Source: JAFDWR01 sp038216655 (lineage in GTDB: Bacteria; Armatimonadota; Fimbriimonadia; Fimbriimonadales; Fimbriimonadaceae). Taken from it: a stretch of DNA of 64,000 nucleotides. The translations under genes were made by a program, and so were the position numbers. Location: positions 116,762-180,761 of the forward strand of contig JBBQPZ010000007.1 in NCBI GenBank assembly GCA_038216655.1, written 5' to 3'. Position 1 is the stretch's first letter. Each line of letters opens with the position of its first letter. Below the pieces are notes generated by a model. The model did no database searches. It saw only the letters and a program-made list of their open reading frames with translations, and was not told the origin of the DNA. This document shows positions 1 to 6,283 of this stretch, piece after piece.

Positions 1-2
1 TC

Positions 3-947
3 CACCCGGCGCTCGCTCCGCTCGGCGAGATGTTCAAGCAGGGCAAGGTTGCGATCATCCAGAACGTCGGCTACCCGCAGCCCAATCGCTCGCACTTCAA
101 GAGCATGGAGATCTGGCAGTCCGCTTCGCCGGAGAGCAAGCTCAAGTACGGCTGGATTGGCCGCCACATGGATCAGCAGTCGCTCGGCAACCCGCTCAAC
201 CCGGTCGTCGCACTCGGCCTTTCGACCGAGAAACCCCTCGCTTTGGCCGCGAAGAACGCGAGCATTCCGTGCTTCGCGTCGCTCGCCGACCTGCAGAGCA
301 TGATTGGAGACTCAGATGCGGAGCGAATGCTCCGCGAGATTCAGGGTGCGGACGCCCCGATGGGCTCCTCGACTCGCGTGGTCCAGCAGGCGAACAAGGC
401 GGCGCTCGATGCGATCTCGATTCTTGAGACCCAGCTCAAGGGTTACACCTCCAAATCGACTTACGCGAACGACTCGTTTGGTAACGGATTCAAGCAAATC
501 GGTCAGCTCATCGCAACCTCGCCCAAGACCCGTGTCGTTTACTTCTCGGCAGGAGGGTTCGATACCCACGCCAAGCAGCCGGATACTCATGAGAAGCTGC
601 TCGGCAACTTTGCCAAGGCCGTTTCGACGTTCCAGGACGAGATGGAAGCCTGTGGTCGAGCTGACAAGGTGATCGTGCTCGTCTTCTCTGAGTTCGGACG
701 TCGGGTCCAGGAGAACGGCAGCCAAGGTACCGACCACGGTCACGGGGCTCCGATGTTCCTGATCGGCAAGAACGTCAAGGGCGGTCTCATCGGCAACGTG
801 CCCGACCTCGCCAACCTGTACCAAGGCGACATCGCGATGGGAATCGACTTCCGCGAGGTCTACGCCGCGACGCTCGACCAGTGGATGGGCGGCGACTCGG
901 AAGTCGTTCTTGCCCAGAAGTTCAACCACGCCCCGGTCTTTAACTGA
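3..947 (+). CDS. DUF1501 family protein (5' truncated by window edge)
   Basis: This is the C-terminal ~315 residues of a DUF1501 protein, a secreted sulfatase-like family (alkaline phosphatase superfamily fold) often paired with a DUF1800 gene. The frame is open to the window edge, and the residues before the first internal ATG (position 30), HPALAPLGEMFKQGK, already match the family, so that ATG is not the true start. Visible motifs are NRSHFKSMEIWQ near the start, GGFDTHAKQ, SEFGRRVQENG and GTDHGHG, the conserved metal-site-like stretches of the family. The substrate is not established. The gene is followed by a strong hairpin (967-997). The family call is firm; the biochemical role is unknown. 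Confidence 0.9.
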   Translation, partial: HPALAPLGEMFKQGKVAIIQNVGYPQPNRSHFKSMEIWQSASPESKLKYGWIGRHMDQQSLGNPLNPVVALGLSTEKPLALAAKNASIPCFASLADLQSMIGDSDAERMLREIQGADAPMGSSTRVVQQANKAALDAISILETQLKGYTSKSTYANDSFGNGFKQIGQLIATSPKTRVVYFSAGGFDTHAKQPDTHEKLLGNFAKAVSTFQDEMEACGRADKVIVLVFSEFGRRVQENGSQGTDHGHGAPMFLIGKNVKGGLIGNVPDLANLYQGDIAMGIDFREVYAATLDQWMGGDSEVVLAQKFNHAPVFN

Positions 948-966
948 CCCGTCAAGGGGAGAGAAA

Positions 967-997
967 AAGGGGGCGCTACCCTGGGTGGCGTCCCCTT
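967..997 (+). terminator. Intrinsic-terminator-like hairpin after DUF1501 gene
   Basis: AAGGGGGCGCTACCC pairs with GGGTGGCGTCCCCTT (13 of 15 plus G-T pairs) 20 nt after the stop codon, followed by a short TTATTCGTT tract rather than a pure U run. Confidence 0.55.
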
Positions 998-998
998 A

Positions 999-1127
999 TT
1001 CGTTATTCGTGGAGGCCCTTGCAAAATTCAGAGCTTCGAAGTCCCCTCACCCTAGCCCTTTCCCGCCCGACAGACTTTGTGGCGATGGCAAAAGCCGTGC
1101 GAGGGAGAGGGAAACGAATTCCGCGCC
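999..1127 (+). repeat. Interspersed composite palindromic repeat, copy E
   Basis: A head segment (TTGCAAAATTCAGAGC, then TTCGAAGTCCCC, about 1019-1045) is followed by a long palindrome with arms around CCCTTTCCC and GGGAGAGGG. The same unit occurs inverted at 62365-62500 at roughly 88 percent identity by eye. Its head also occurs at 6186-6216 in front of a different palindrome. It is preceded by a short TTATTCG tandem. No coding function is supported. Confidence 0.75.
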
Positions 1128-1186
1128 GTAATGCAGACATTCTTCCCAAGGGACGAATGGACCTCGGAACAAGGCGCATCTAGAGG

Positions 1187-1396
1187 GGAGTTTGGGCTTT
1201 CAATGGGGAGCTATGGGCCTTCACGAGAGGAGTTTGCGTCTCCACCATCGGAGTTTGTGCTCCCACACTCGGAGGATGTAAGTCCGACATCGGAGAGTGG
1301 GCTTCCACGCTTGGAGTTTGTGCTTCCACGATGCGAGAGGGGTCGGCCACGAGTGGCGTTCGCCCTTCCGCAACGGGGGTTGGATGCCTCGGGGCG
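1187..1396. repeat. Degenerate 21-bp tandem repeat array (about 10 units)
   Basis: Units begin with GGAG at 1187, 1207, 1229, 1250, 1271, 1292 and 1313, then degenerate at 1334, 1355 and 1376. From 1229 onward the period is exactly 21 bp. The unit is GGAGTTTGTGCTTCCAC plus four variable bases, and its start (GGAG) can pair with its middle (CTCC/TTCC). Read as protein it would give a 7-residue repeat in either direction, but there is no ribosome-binding site or recognisable domain. Confidence 0.8.
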
Positions 1397-1720
1397 CTCT
1401 CGCTACCGGTGGTCTTCCGTCCGAGGGTTAGAGCCCCGAGGCTAAGTCCCCCGGGATTGGAAGGCGGGGGTTTGAGCCTCGGGATTTTGACGGGGGTCAG
1501 CCGTAAGCCAGTGGCGGGAGCATCCCGAGGCATCCGGTTTCTTCTATTCGGCGTCGTCGAACAGCGTCTCGCTCTGCCCCTCGAAAAGGCAGCCAGATGA
1601 CGGCCCTTTCTGATGGGGGTGGAGCTTGTCGGCGAAAAAACCGACCTCGTTTTCTCCGACGGGATTCGAATCTAAAACGGGCGCAATATCGTGAGCTACC
1701 CGCCCGGCGTGGGGGGAAAG
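1397..1720. other. Gene-free spacer with one inverted repeat
   Basis: No credible gene is seen. An imperfect 18-bp inverted repeat lies at 1435-1452 and 1466-1483 (CCCGAGGCT at one end, AGCCTCGGG at the other). The rest looks like non-coding GC-rich sequence leading to the start at 1737. Confidence 0.5.
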
Positions 1721-1736
1721 GGAGGCAACGATTGTA

Positions 1737-1952
1737 ATGACGACTCCGACCGCGGCTGCAAGGTTTGCCCGAGCCCTTATCGAACAGAACTGCTCGGAGC
1801 AGGTTTACGATGTGATGCTCGACAGCGACATCATGGACGAAACGGAGAGGGAGTTGACTTTGCTCGGGTGCACCGTCGTTCGGCACCGATTCAAGTGCTT
1901 ACTCACCATTTTCTGCGGCGATGAGCATGTCCTCCCGCAGAAGCCAGCCTAG
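1737..1952 (+). CDS. Small unknown protein, paralogue of 2710-2970
   Basis: A 71-residue soluble protein that I do not recognise. It shares the core AARFAR-(V/A)-L, NCSEQV-(F/Y)-DV and a LGC...RH.FK..LT..C pattern with the protein at 2710-2970, so the two are clear paralogues. The start has a purine-rich ribosome-binding site (GGGAGG, about 10 nt upstream). It faces the minus-strand genes at 1988 and 2285; the second paralogue likewise faces a LuxR-type HTH gene. The repeated arrangement argues that the small protein and the HTH protein are functionally linked. Function unknown. Confidence 0.65.
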   Translation: MTTPTAAARFARALIEQNCSEQVYDVMLDSDIMDETERELTLLGCTVVRHRFKCLLTIFCGDEHVLPQKPA

Positions 1953-1987
1953 CCCGCCTGGCGCAATGCCGGGTTGGCGAGGGAGAG

Positions 1988-2221
1988 CTAGAGCGCTCGG
2001 CGGATGTGGCGGACCTTGCCCTGCGCGCAGAAGGCCTCGATGGATTGCGCGGTGAGGTCACGGCATGCCCGCTGCATTGGGAAGAACACGAGGACCTGAT
2101 CGACCCCCGGCATCTTGGCTTCGCGCTTTGCCCAAGCATTGAGCGAGGCGCGGGTGTCGAAGAACTGAGTGTCGCTGAAGTCCTGTTCGTTTCGAACCAC
2201 TACGGTTTGAACTATCAGCAT
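1988..2221 (-). CDS. Small hypothetical protein
   Basis: A 77-residue protein of unknown function without signal peptide or membrane segment. Codon third positions are strongly G/C, like neighbouring real genes, which supports coding. It lies 63 bp downstream of the LuxR-type HTH gene at 2285-2539 on the same strand and may be co-transcribed. No counterpart lies in the second copy of the module (2710-3248). I recognise no family. Confidence 0.5.
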   Translation of the reverse strand: MLIVQTVVVRNEQDFSDTQFFDTRASLNAWAKREAKMPGVDQVLVFFPMQRACRDLTAQSIEAFCAQGKVRHIRRAL

Positions 2222-2284
2222 GCCTTCATTTTACGCCTTTTCAGCGCGGCCTGATCTTGCTCTTTTGGATGCGCGGGCCAATCT

Positions 2285-2539
2285 TTACGCGCCGAGCTGG
2301 GACTCGAGTTCGGCGATCCGCGCGTCTTTTGTCTCGATATGGACGGAGTGGTCCGCGCGGATCACCATCGCAACGGATTGGGTTCGATTGATCGTGCCGA
2401 GCTTCATTCGGATGCGGTCCCAATAGGTCCGAACCGTCCCCAAGCTCACGGCCAGGGCTTCGGCGGTTTCCTTATCGGTCTTGCCTTCGCAGGCGGCAAC
2501 GATCAAGTTCTTCTCTTGAGGTGACAACCGGTATGACAT
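2285..2539 (-). CDS. LuxR-type helix-turn-helix protein (DNA-binding domain only)
   Basis: An 84-residue protein consisting essentially of a LuxR/GerE HTH: LSPQEKNLIVAACEGKTDK then ETAEALAVSLGTVRTYWDR and IRMKLG, the canonical helix pair with the TVRTYW recognition helix. A short acidic C-terminal helix follows (DARIAELESQLGA), possibly for dimerisation. There is no receiver or ligand-binding domain. About 60 percent of positions match the protein at 2994-3248, which has identical length. It converges on the small gene at 1737-1952. Probably a transcription factor; its targets are unknown. Confidence 0.8.
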   Translation of the reverse strand: MSYRLSPQEKNLIVAACEGKTDKETAEALAVSLGTVRTYWDRIRMKLGTINRTQSVAMVIRADHSVHIETKDARIAELESQLGA

Positions 2540-2698
2540 GGCTTTTTTGTCGTCTCGCAGGGTCGTGAGGTTCCATTTCAGAGAATTCTTGTCCTCAAAA
2601 TCGAGGTCATCCCGGCGCGGTTTTGTATGGCCGCTCGTGTATGCGATAAGGCGGACAGTGTATTTTCAGACGTGACTCGAAGCCAAATCGAGAGCCAA

Positions 2699-2704
2699 TA
2701 TGAT
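2699..2704 (+). promoter_or_regulatory. Candidate leaderless -10 element (TATGAT)
   Basis: TATGAT lies 5 nt upstream of the ATG at 2710, with no Shine-Dalgarno between them. Confidence 0.4.
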
Positions 2705-2709
2705 CTCAG

Positions 2710-2970
2710 ATGTCCGCTCCACACTCACACATTGGGAATCAACCCCGGATTCTCGCGAATCCTGACGTAGCGGCAAGGTTTGCCCGGGTCCTTCTCCAAC
2801 AGAACTGCTCTGAGCAGGTTTTCGACGTGGCGCTCGACGCGGACCTCATCGACGAAGTCGAGAAGGCGTTGACCTCGCTCGGGTGCGGCGTGAGGCGGCA
2901 TGCGTTCAAGAACATTCTCACGGTGCAGTGTGAGGATGGAAACAGTCGCGTCCGTAAGCGACATGTTTGA
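2710..2970 (+). CDS. Small unknown protein, paralogue of 1737-1952
   Basis: An 86-residue protein of unknown function. After a variable 20-residue N-terminus it carries the core DVAARFARVLLQQNCSEQVF shared with the protein at 1737-1952, a LGCGVRRHAFKNILTVQC segment and a basic C-terminus. A TATGAT hexamer 5 nt before the ATG suggests a leaderless message. It converges on the LuxR-type HTH gene at 2994-3248 (23-bp gap), mirroring the first copy. Confidence 0.65.
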   Translation: MSAPHSHIGNQPRILANPDVAARFARVLLQQNCSEQVFDVALDADLIDEVEKALTSLGCGVRRHAFKNILTVQCEDGNSRVRKRHV

Positions 2971-2993
2971 TTGAAGGACCGACCGTTTGGGCC

Positions 2994-3248
2994 CTACTCG
3001 TCTAGCTTGGCCTTCAGCTCGGCGATCATGGCGTCTTTTTTCTGCAGGTCTTCCTCGTTCTCAACGCGGATCTCTTTTGCGACGGAGTGAGTTCGATTGA
3101 CCGTGCCGAGCTTGCGCCGGATGCGCTCCCAATAGGTGCGGATCGTGCCGACGGCGACGGCGAAAAGGCGAGCCGACTCTTTGTCCGTCTTGCCGTCCGA
3201 CGCGGCGGCAACAAGCTTCTTTTCCTGGCGCGAAAGTCTGGAAGGCAT
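2994..3248 (-). CDS. LuxR-type helix-turn-helix protein (DNA-binding domain only), second copy
   Basis: An 84-residue LuxR/GerE HTH protein: LSRQEKKLVAAASDGKTDK, then AVAVGTIRTYWERIRRKLG and a charged C-terminal helix (MIAELKAKLDE). It is paralogous to 2285-2539 with the same length. The frame is open further upstream, but the start at 3248 matches the paralogue, and TATAGT lies 6 nt upstream on the minus strand (3255-3260), consistent with a leaderless start. It lacks any sensory domain. Confidence 0.8.
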   Translation of the reverse strand: MPSRLSRQEKKLVAAASDGKTDKESARLFAVAVGTIRTYWERIRRKLGTVNRTHSVAKEIRVENEEDLQKKDAMIAELKAKLDE

Positions 3249-3254
3249 ACTCCA

Positions 3255-3260
3255 ACTATA
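3255..3260 (-). promoter_or_regulatory. Candidate leaderless -10 element (TATAGT)
   Basis: TATAGT on the minus strand ends 6 nt before the start codon at 3248. Confidence 0.4.
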
Positions 3261-3490
3261 TCCCGTCACGTCCGGATTTTCCCATCTAAGAATCCTTGTC
3301 CTTGATTGGGCGGACAAAGAGGCGCGGTTGAGTGGATACCTTCTTCGGCCCCTGGGGTGCGACAACGAATTGGCGCAGCGGCCGACGCTCCGAGTCAGCC
3401 AACCCGTCCGCCCCAGGCTTCCGGATTGGGGCTCGCGCCCTTCTTATATGTATTGCGCTCTCCGCACGTTCGTGAGACACTGGGTGCGTT

Positions 3491-4624
3491 ATGTGCTTAT
3501 TTGGGAGAGGACTCTTCACTGCAGGTTTTGTCGTCATTACCGGTTGCGCCGTTGCTGCCCCTTCCTACTCAATCGTCGACGTCGGCCTTGTTCGCCCCAC
3601 GGATAGCGCGAACCAAGCGTGGTCGATTTCGCCGAACGGGATCATCACCGGTCGTTCGGTTTTCGCCTCAGGCGGGGCCTCGGCTTATACTTGGACTCAG
3701 GGCGGCGGCATCGTCGGGCTGTCCAATCTCGGTTCTCCGGTTCGCAATTACAGCGTCGGGAACGGCGTGAACAACAGTGGCGTGGTGGCGGGGACGGGCG
3801 CGACGACGCTGAGCGGTTCGAGTCCCTTGCCCTTGGTCTGGTCCGGCGGGGTGACCACGCAGCTTGCGCTCCCCTCGGGCCAGACCTTAGGCCGCGCTCA
3901 GGCGATCAATGCGAGCGGCGTGGTGGGCGGGTCCGTCAACGGCGGCGTCAATCAGGTCGGGGTGATCTGGAACGGCGGCGTGGTTTCCTATCTCAGCCAG
4001 ACCACCGCGGGGGGGTCGTTCTTCGTCACCGCGTTCGGGATCAACGACGCGGGTCTTGTGGCGGGCCAGGGGATCGACCCCGCCAATGCCGCCCGCAACG
4101 TCGGCATCGTGTACGACTCGGTCGCCAACACCACGTTCGAGGTCGGCGCTCTGCCGGGCATGAACGGCGCTCTGGCGTTCTCCGTGGCGAACGGCGGCTA
4201 CGTCGTCGGTTCGTCGATGTTCAACCAGGGATCGGGGATGCCGTTCCTCTGGACGCAATCGGGCGGGATGGTCGCGATCCCGCTTGCCGCGGGGACTTCG
4301 CAGGGGAGCGCGAAGGGGGCGAACTCACACGGCTGGGCGGTCGGCACCGACTCCTCGGCGTTCGCGATCCCGTTCGTTTACGATGGTACGAACACTTACC
4401 GCTTGGCGGATTTGATTCCGGGCGGGACGGGCTGGGATCTCCGCACGAACACGTCGTCTTCGGCGATGGGCATCAGCGACGACGGGATTATCACGGGCAC
4501 GGGCTTGTTCAACGGCCAAATCCACGCGTATGCGATGATCCCGCAGGCGGTTCCGGAGCCCTGTTCATTGCTCGCACTCGGTGCCGGGGTTGGATTGCTT
4601 GTTCGTCGGCGACGCCGGGCGTAG
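3491..4624 (+). CDS. HAF-repeat extracellular protein with PEP-CTERM sorting signal
   Basis: A 377-residue secreted protein. It has an N-terminal signal peptide (to about residue 23, ending near GCAVAAPSYS), then repeated units of the extracellular HAF type with recurring NxxGxxxG turns and A-(Y/F)-xW motifs (for example SPNGIITGRS, NNSGVVAG, NDAGLVAGQG, NSHGWAVG, SDDGIITG). The C-terminus is a complete PEP-CTERM tripartite signal: VPEP, a hydrophobic stretch (LLALGAGVGLLV) and RRRRRA. PEP-CTERM proteins are processed by exosortase (not in this window) and exported to the surface or matrix. Its ligand is unknown. Confidence 0.88.
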   Translation: MCLFGRGLFTAGFVVITGCAVAAPSYSIVDVGLVRPTDSANQAWSISPNGIITGRSVFASGGASAYTWTQGGGIVGLSNLGSPVRNYSVGNGVNNSGVVAGTGATTLSGSSPLPLVWSGGVTTQLALPSGQTLGRAQAINASGVVGGSVNGGVNQVGVIWNGGVVSYLSQTTAGGSFFVTAFGINDAGLVAGQGIDPANAARNVGIVYDSVANTTFEVGALPGMNGALAFSVANGGYVVGSSMFNQGSGMPFLWTQSGGMVAIPLAAGTSQGSAKGANSHGWAVGTDSSAFAIPFVYDGTNTYRLADLIPGGTGWDLRTNTSSSAMGISDDGIITGTGLFNGQIHAYAMIPQAVPEPCSLLALGAGVGLLVRRRRRA

Positions 4625-4663
4625 CTTCCTGGCTTGCTCGTACGTCGGTAGGATTCGGAGAAC

Positions 4664-5122
4664 ATGGTCGAAATTGAGGTCACTCACGACACGCTGGTGC
4701 TGGAGGTCTTGGGTTCCCACAAGTTCTGGGCGCTCAAGAGCCGGCTGAGTATTCCGCTGGAGCACATCAAGGGCGTGCACGCCGACCCGGAGCCGGCGAT
4801 GGGATGGTTTCAAGGGCTCAAGGTCACGGGGGCGGACATCCCGAACATCTTTCGGGCGGGGCTGTTCTATCAGAAGGGCGAGAAGGTGTTTTGGGATGTG
4901 CGCCACCCGAAGAACACGATCGTGATTGAGATGGAGGACGAGACGTTCAGCAAGCTGATCGTCGAGGTCCGCGATCCCGAGGTGGCGGTGGCGGAGATTC
5001 GGTCGGCGCTTGCTAGTTACGCGGCCTCGAAGGAGGAGGCGATCCGGGAGCTTGACCAGTTCCTGGAGTCAGGCGGGGAATTGCCGGGGACGGATGGGGA
5101 GCGGGTTAAGGAAGACGCTTAG
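4664..5122 (+). CDS. Bacterial PH-like domain protein
   Basis: A 152-residue cytoplasmic protein resembling a small family often annotated as PH-domain or YdeI-like: a beta-rich core (LVLEVLGSHKFWALKSRLSI, PLEHIKGVHAD, GADIPNIFRAGLFYQKGEK, FWDVRHPKNTIVIEME) and a C-terminal helical tail rich in Glu/Ala. The family has strands like these followed by a conserved turn before a hydrophobic V-(I/V)-(I/V) strand. No catalytic residues are evident. TAGGAT lies 9 nt before the ATG and a GGAG also precedes it. Function unknown. Confidence 0.7.
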   Translation: MVEIEVTHDTLVLEVLGSHKFWALKSRLSIPLEHIKGVHADPEPAMGWFQGLKVTGADIPNIFRAGLFYQKGEKVFWDVRHPKNTIVIEMEDETFSKLIVEVRDPEVAVAEIRSALASYAASKEEAIRELDQFLESGGELPGTDGERVKEDA

Positions 5123-5171
5123 GCGTTAGGTGTTGGTGCTCGGTGTTAGGTGTTAGGTATTGGGTGTTCGG
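5121..5171. repeat. Short-period degenerate tandem (GTTAGGT-like)
   Basis: About seven imperfect copies of a 6-8 nt unit (GTTAGGTGTT variants) directly after the stop at 5122. Similar low-complexity spacers of other unit sequence occur at 18752, 44818, 60488 and 62033. Confidence 0.6.
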
Positions 5172-5235
5172 TTGCATCCCGGCCCGACATTCAAGCTCGG
5201 CGGTAACTCTACGTTCCGGAACCTCCATCCCCCGG

Positions 5236-5280
5236 CCCCTTCCTCCTCCCGGGCACAATCATCCCGGCAAGAGGAAGGGG
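5236..5280. repeat. Interspersed palindrome, copy A
   Basis: Left arm CCCCTTCCTCCTCCCGGG (5236-5253), loop CACAATCAT, right arm CCCGGCAAGAGGAAGGGG (5263-5280); 16 of 18 pairs. The same arms and loop occur at 6217-6261, and a half copy lies at 63839-63860. It overlaps the stop codon of the nucleoside hydrolase (5259), so it may also act as its terminator. Confidence 0.8.
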
Positions 5281-6128
5281 ATGCTTCGGATTTTGCTGAA
5301 GAGGTCGGCGAAGATCGCGTTTCTTTGCACCCAGCGGGCGATGCGGATCGGGTGGCGGGTGGGGTCGAGTCTCCAATGCAGGTCATCGGTCAGGATCGGG
5401 GAGTGGATGACGTCGCAGGGGACCCAGTCCGGGTTGATCGCAAAGGCGGTGGCGGCGACGTCCCAGAGCTCCTTCTCCGCACCGAGGTCGTCGGGGCGGT
5501 GCTCGCGGACGATTTTGGTTAGATAGGTGCCGAGCGGGTTGCTTCCTTCCAAGTCGCGCTCAAGCAGCGGGACGGAGACGAGGAGGTGCGAGGTCACGCC
5601 GAGGGCGGGGAGCATGACGAGGTCCTGAGCACGGTCGAGGAGGATGCGGGCGGCGTAGGGGTCGCCCTGGAGGTTGAACTCGCGGGCATCGGGCCAATTG
5701 AGGACGTGGCCGCCGAGCCAGACGATCGTGACTTTGTCCGCGATATTGGGCTCCATCAGGAGGGCGGAGGCGACGTTGGTTGCAGCGCCGATCGCGAGGA
5801 CGAGTTTGGGTTCCTTTGAGGGGCGGAGGGCGAACTCGATAATCGCTTGCGCGCCCCGGCTTTCTACCGGCTCCTCGGGTCCGGTCATGAACTGATCTGA
5901 CCCCGCGTAGACGGGGACGTCGCCCCGGCTGCAAAGTTCGAGAACCTTGAGCGCCTCGTCGCGGCTCTGCCGCATGGCCTCGGCGGGATCGCTGCAGACG
6001 TTGTTAGAGAAAGGGGCGGCGACGACGGCGTCAAGGCTGATCTGCCCAGGGGAGAGGGCGGCGTGGGCGAGGGCGAACTGGTCGTCGATCTCGTTGGCGG
6101 TATCGGTGTCAATCAGGACGCGCTTCAT
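5259..6128 (-). CDS. Nucleoside hydrolase (IunH-type)
   Basis: A 289-residue inosine-uridine-preferring nucleoside hydrolase family enzyme, hydrolysing the N-glycosidic bond of ribonucleosides. The N-terminal calcium-binding signature is complete (IDTDTANEIDDQFALAHA), and further motifs include LVLAIGAATNVASAL and the strand VTIVWLGGH. The frame is open upstream to 6239, but the ATG at 6128 has GAGGC about 8 nt upstream and gives a normal family N-terminus. The last codons run into palindrome copy A, so the C-terminal SIPFLLPG may be repeat-derived. Confidence 0.9.
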   Translation of the reverse strand: MKRVLIDTDTANEIDDQFALAHAALSPGQISLDAVVAAPFSNNVCSDPAEAMRQSRDEALKVLELCSRGDVPVYAGSDQFMTGPEEPVESRGAQAIIEFALRPSKEPKLVLAIGAATNVASALLMEPNIADKVTIVWLGGHVLNWPDAREFNLQGDPYAARILLDRAQDLVMLPALGVTSHLLVSVPLLERDLEGSNPLGTYLTKIVREHRPDDLGAEKELWDVAATAFAINPDWVPCDVIHSPILTDDLHWRLDPTRHPIRIARWVQRNAIFADLFSKIRSIPFLLPG

Positions 6129-6185
6129 GATTTCTTGCCTCGCGTTTGATGCTAGCAGGATCGGGATAGGTTGTTCGTTGTTCGT

Positions 6186-6261
6186 TGAGGTCTTGCAAAA
6201 TTCAGAGCTTCGAAGTTCCCCCTCCTCTTCCCGGCACAATCATCCGGCAAAGGGAGGGGGA
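6186..6261. repeat. Interspersed composite palindromic repeat, copy B
   Basis: The head segment (GAGGTCTTGCAAAATTCAG, then AGCTTCGAAGT, 6188-6216) matches the head of copy E at 1012, but here precedes the other palindrome: left arm 6217-6234, loop CACAATCAT, right arm 6244-6261. It ends about 20 nt before the start at 6284. Confidence 0.75.
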
Positions 6262-6283
6262 ACGGGTACGGTTCGGTTGTCCT

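Noticed and set aside
1187..1396. CRISPR array
   Set aside because: Units are directly adjacent and degenerate with no unique spacers, and there are no cas genes.
1077..1445. 122-codon frame across the 21-bp repeats
   Set aside because: It starts inside repeat copy E, has no SD and no domain. The 7-residue periodicity follows from the DNA repeat.
1640..1680. tRNA T-arm-like sequence (GGGATTCGAATC)
   Set aside because: There is no surrounding cloverleaf, acceptor stem or anticodon arm. No tRNA or rRNA was found in the window.
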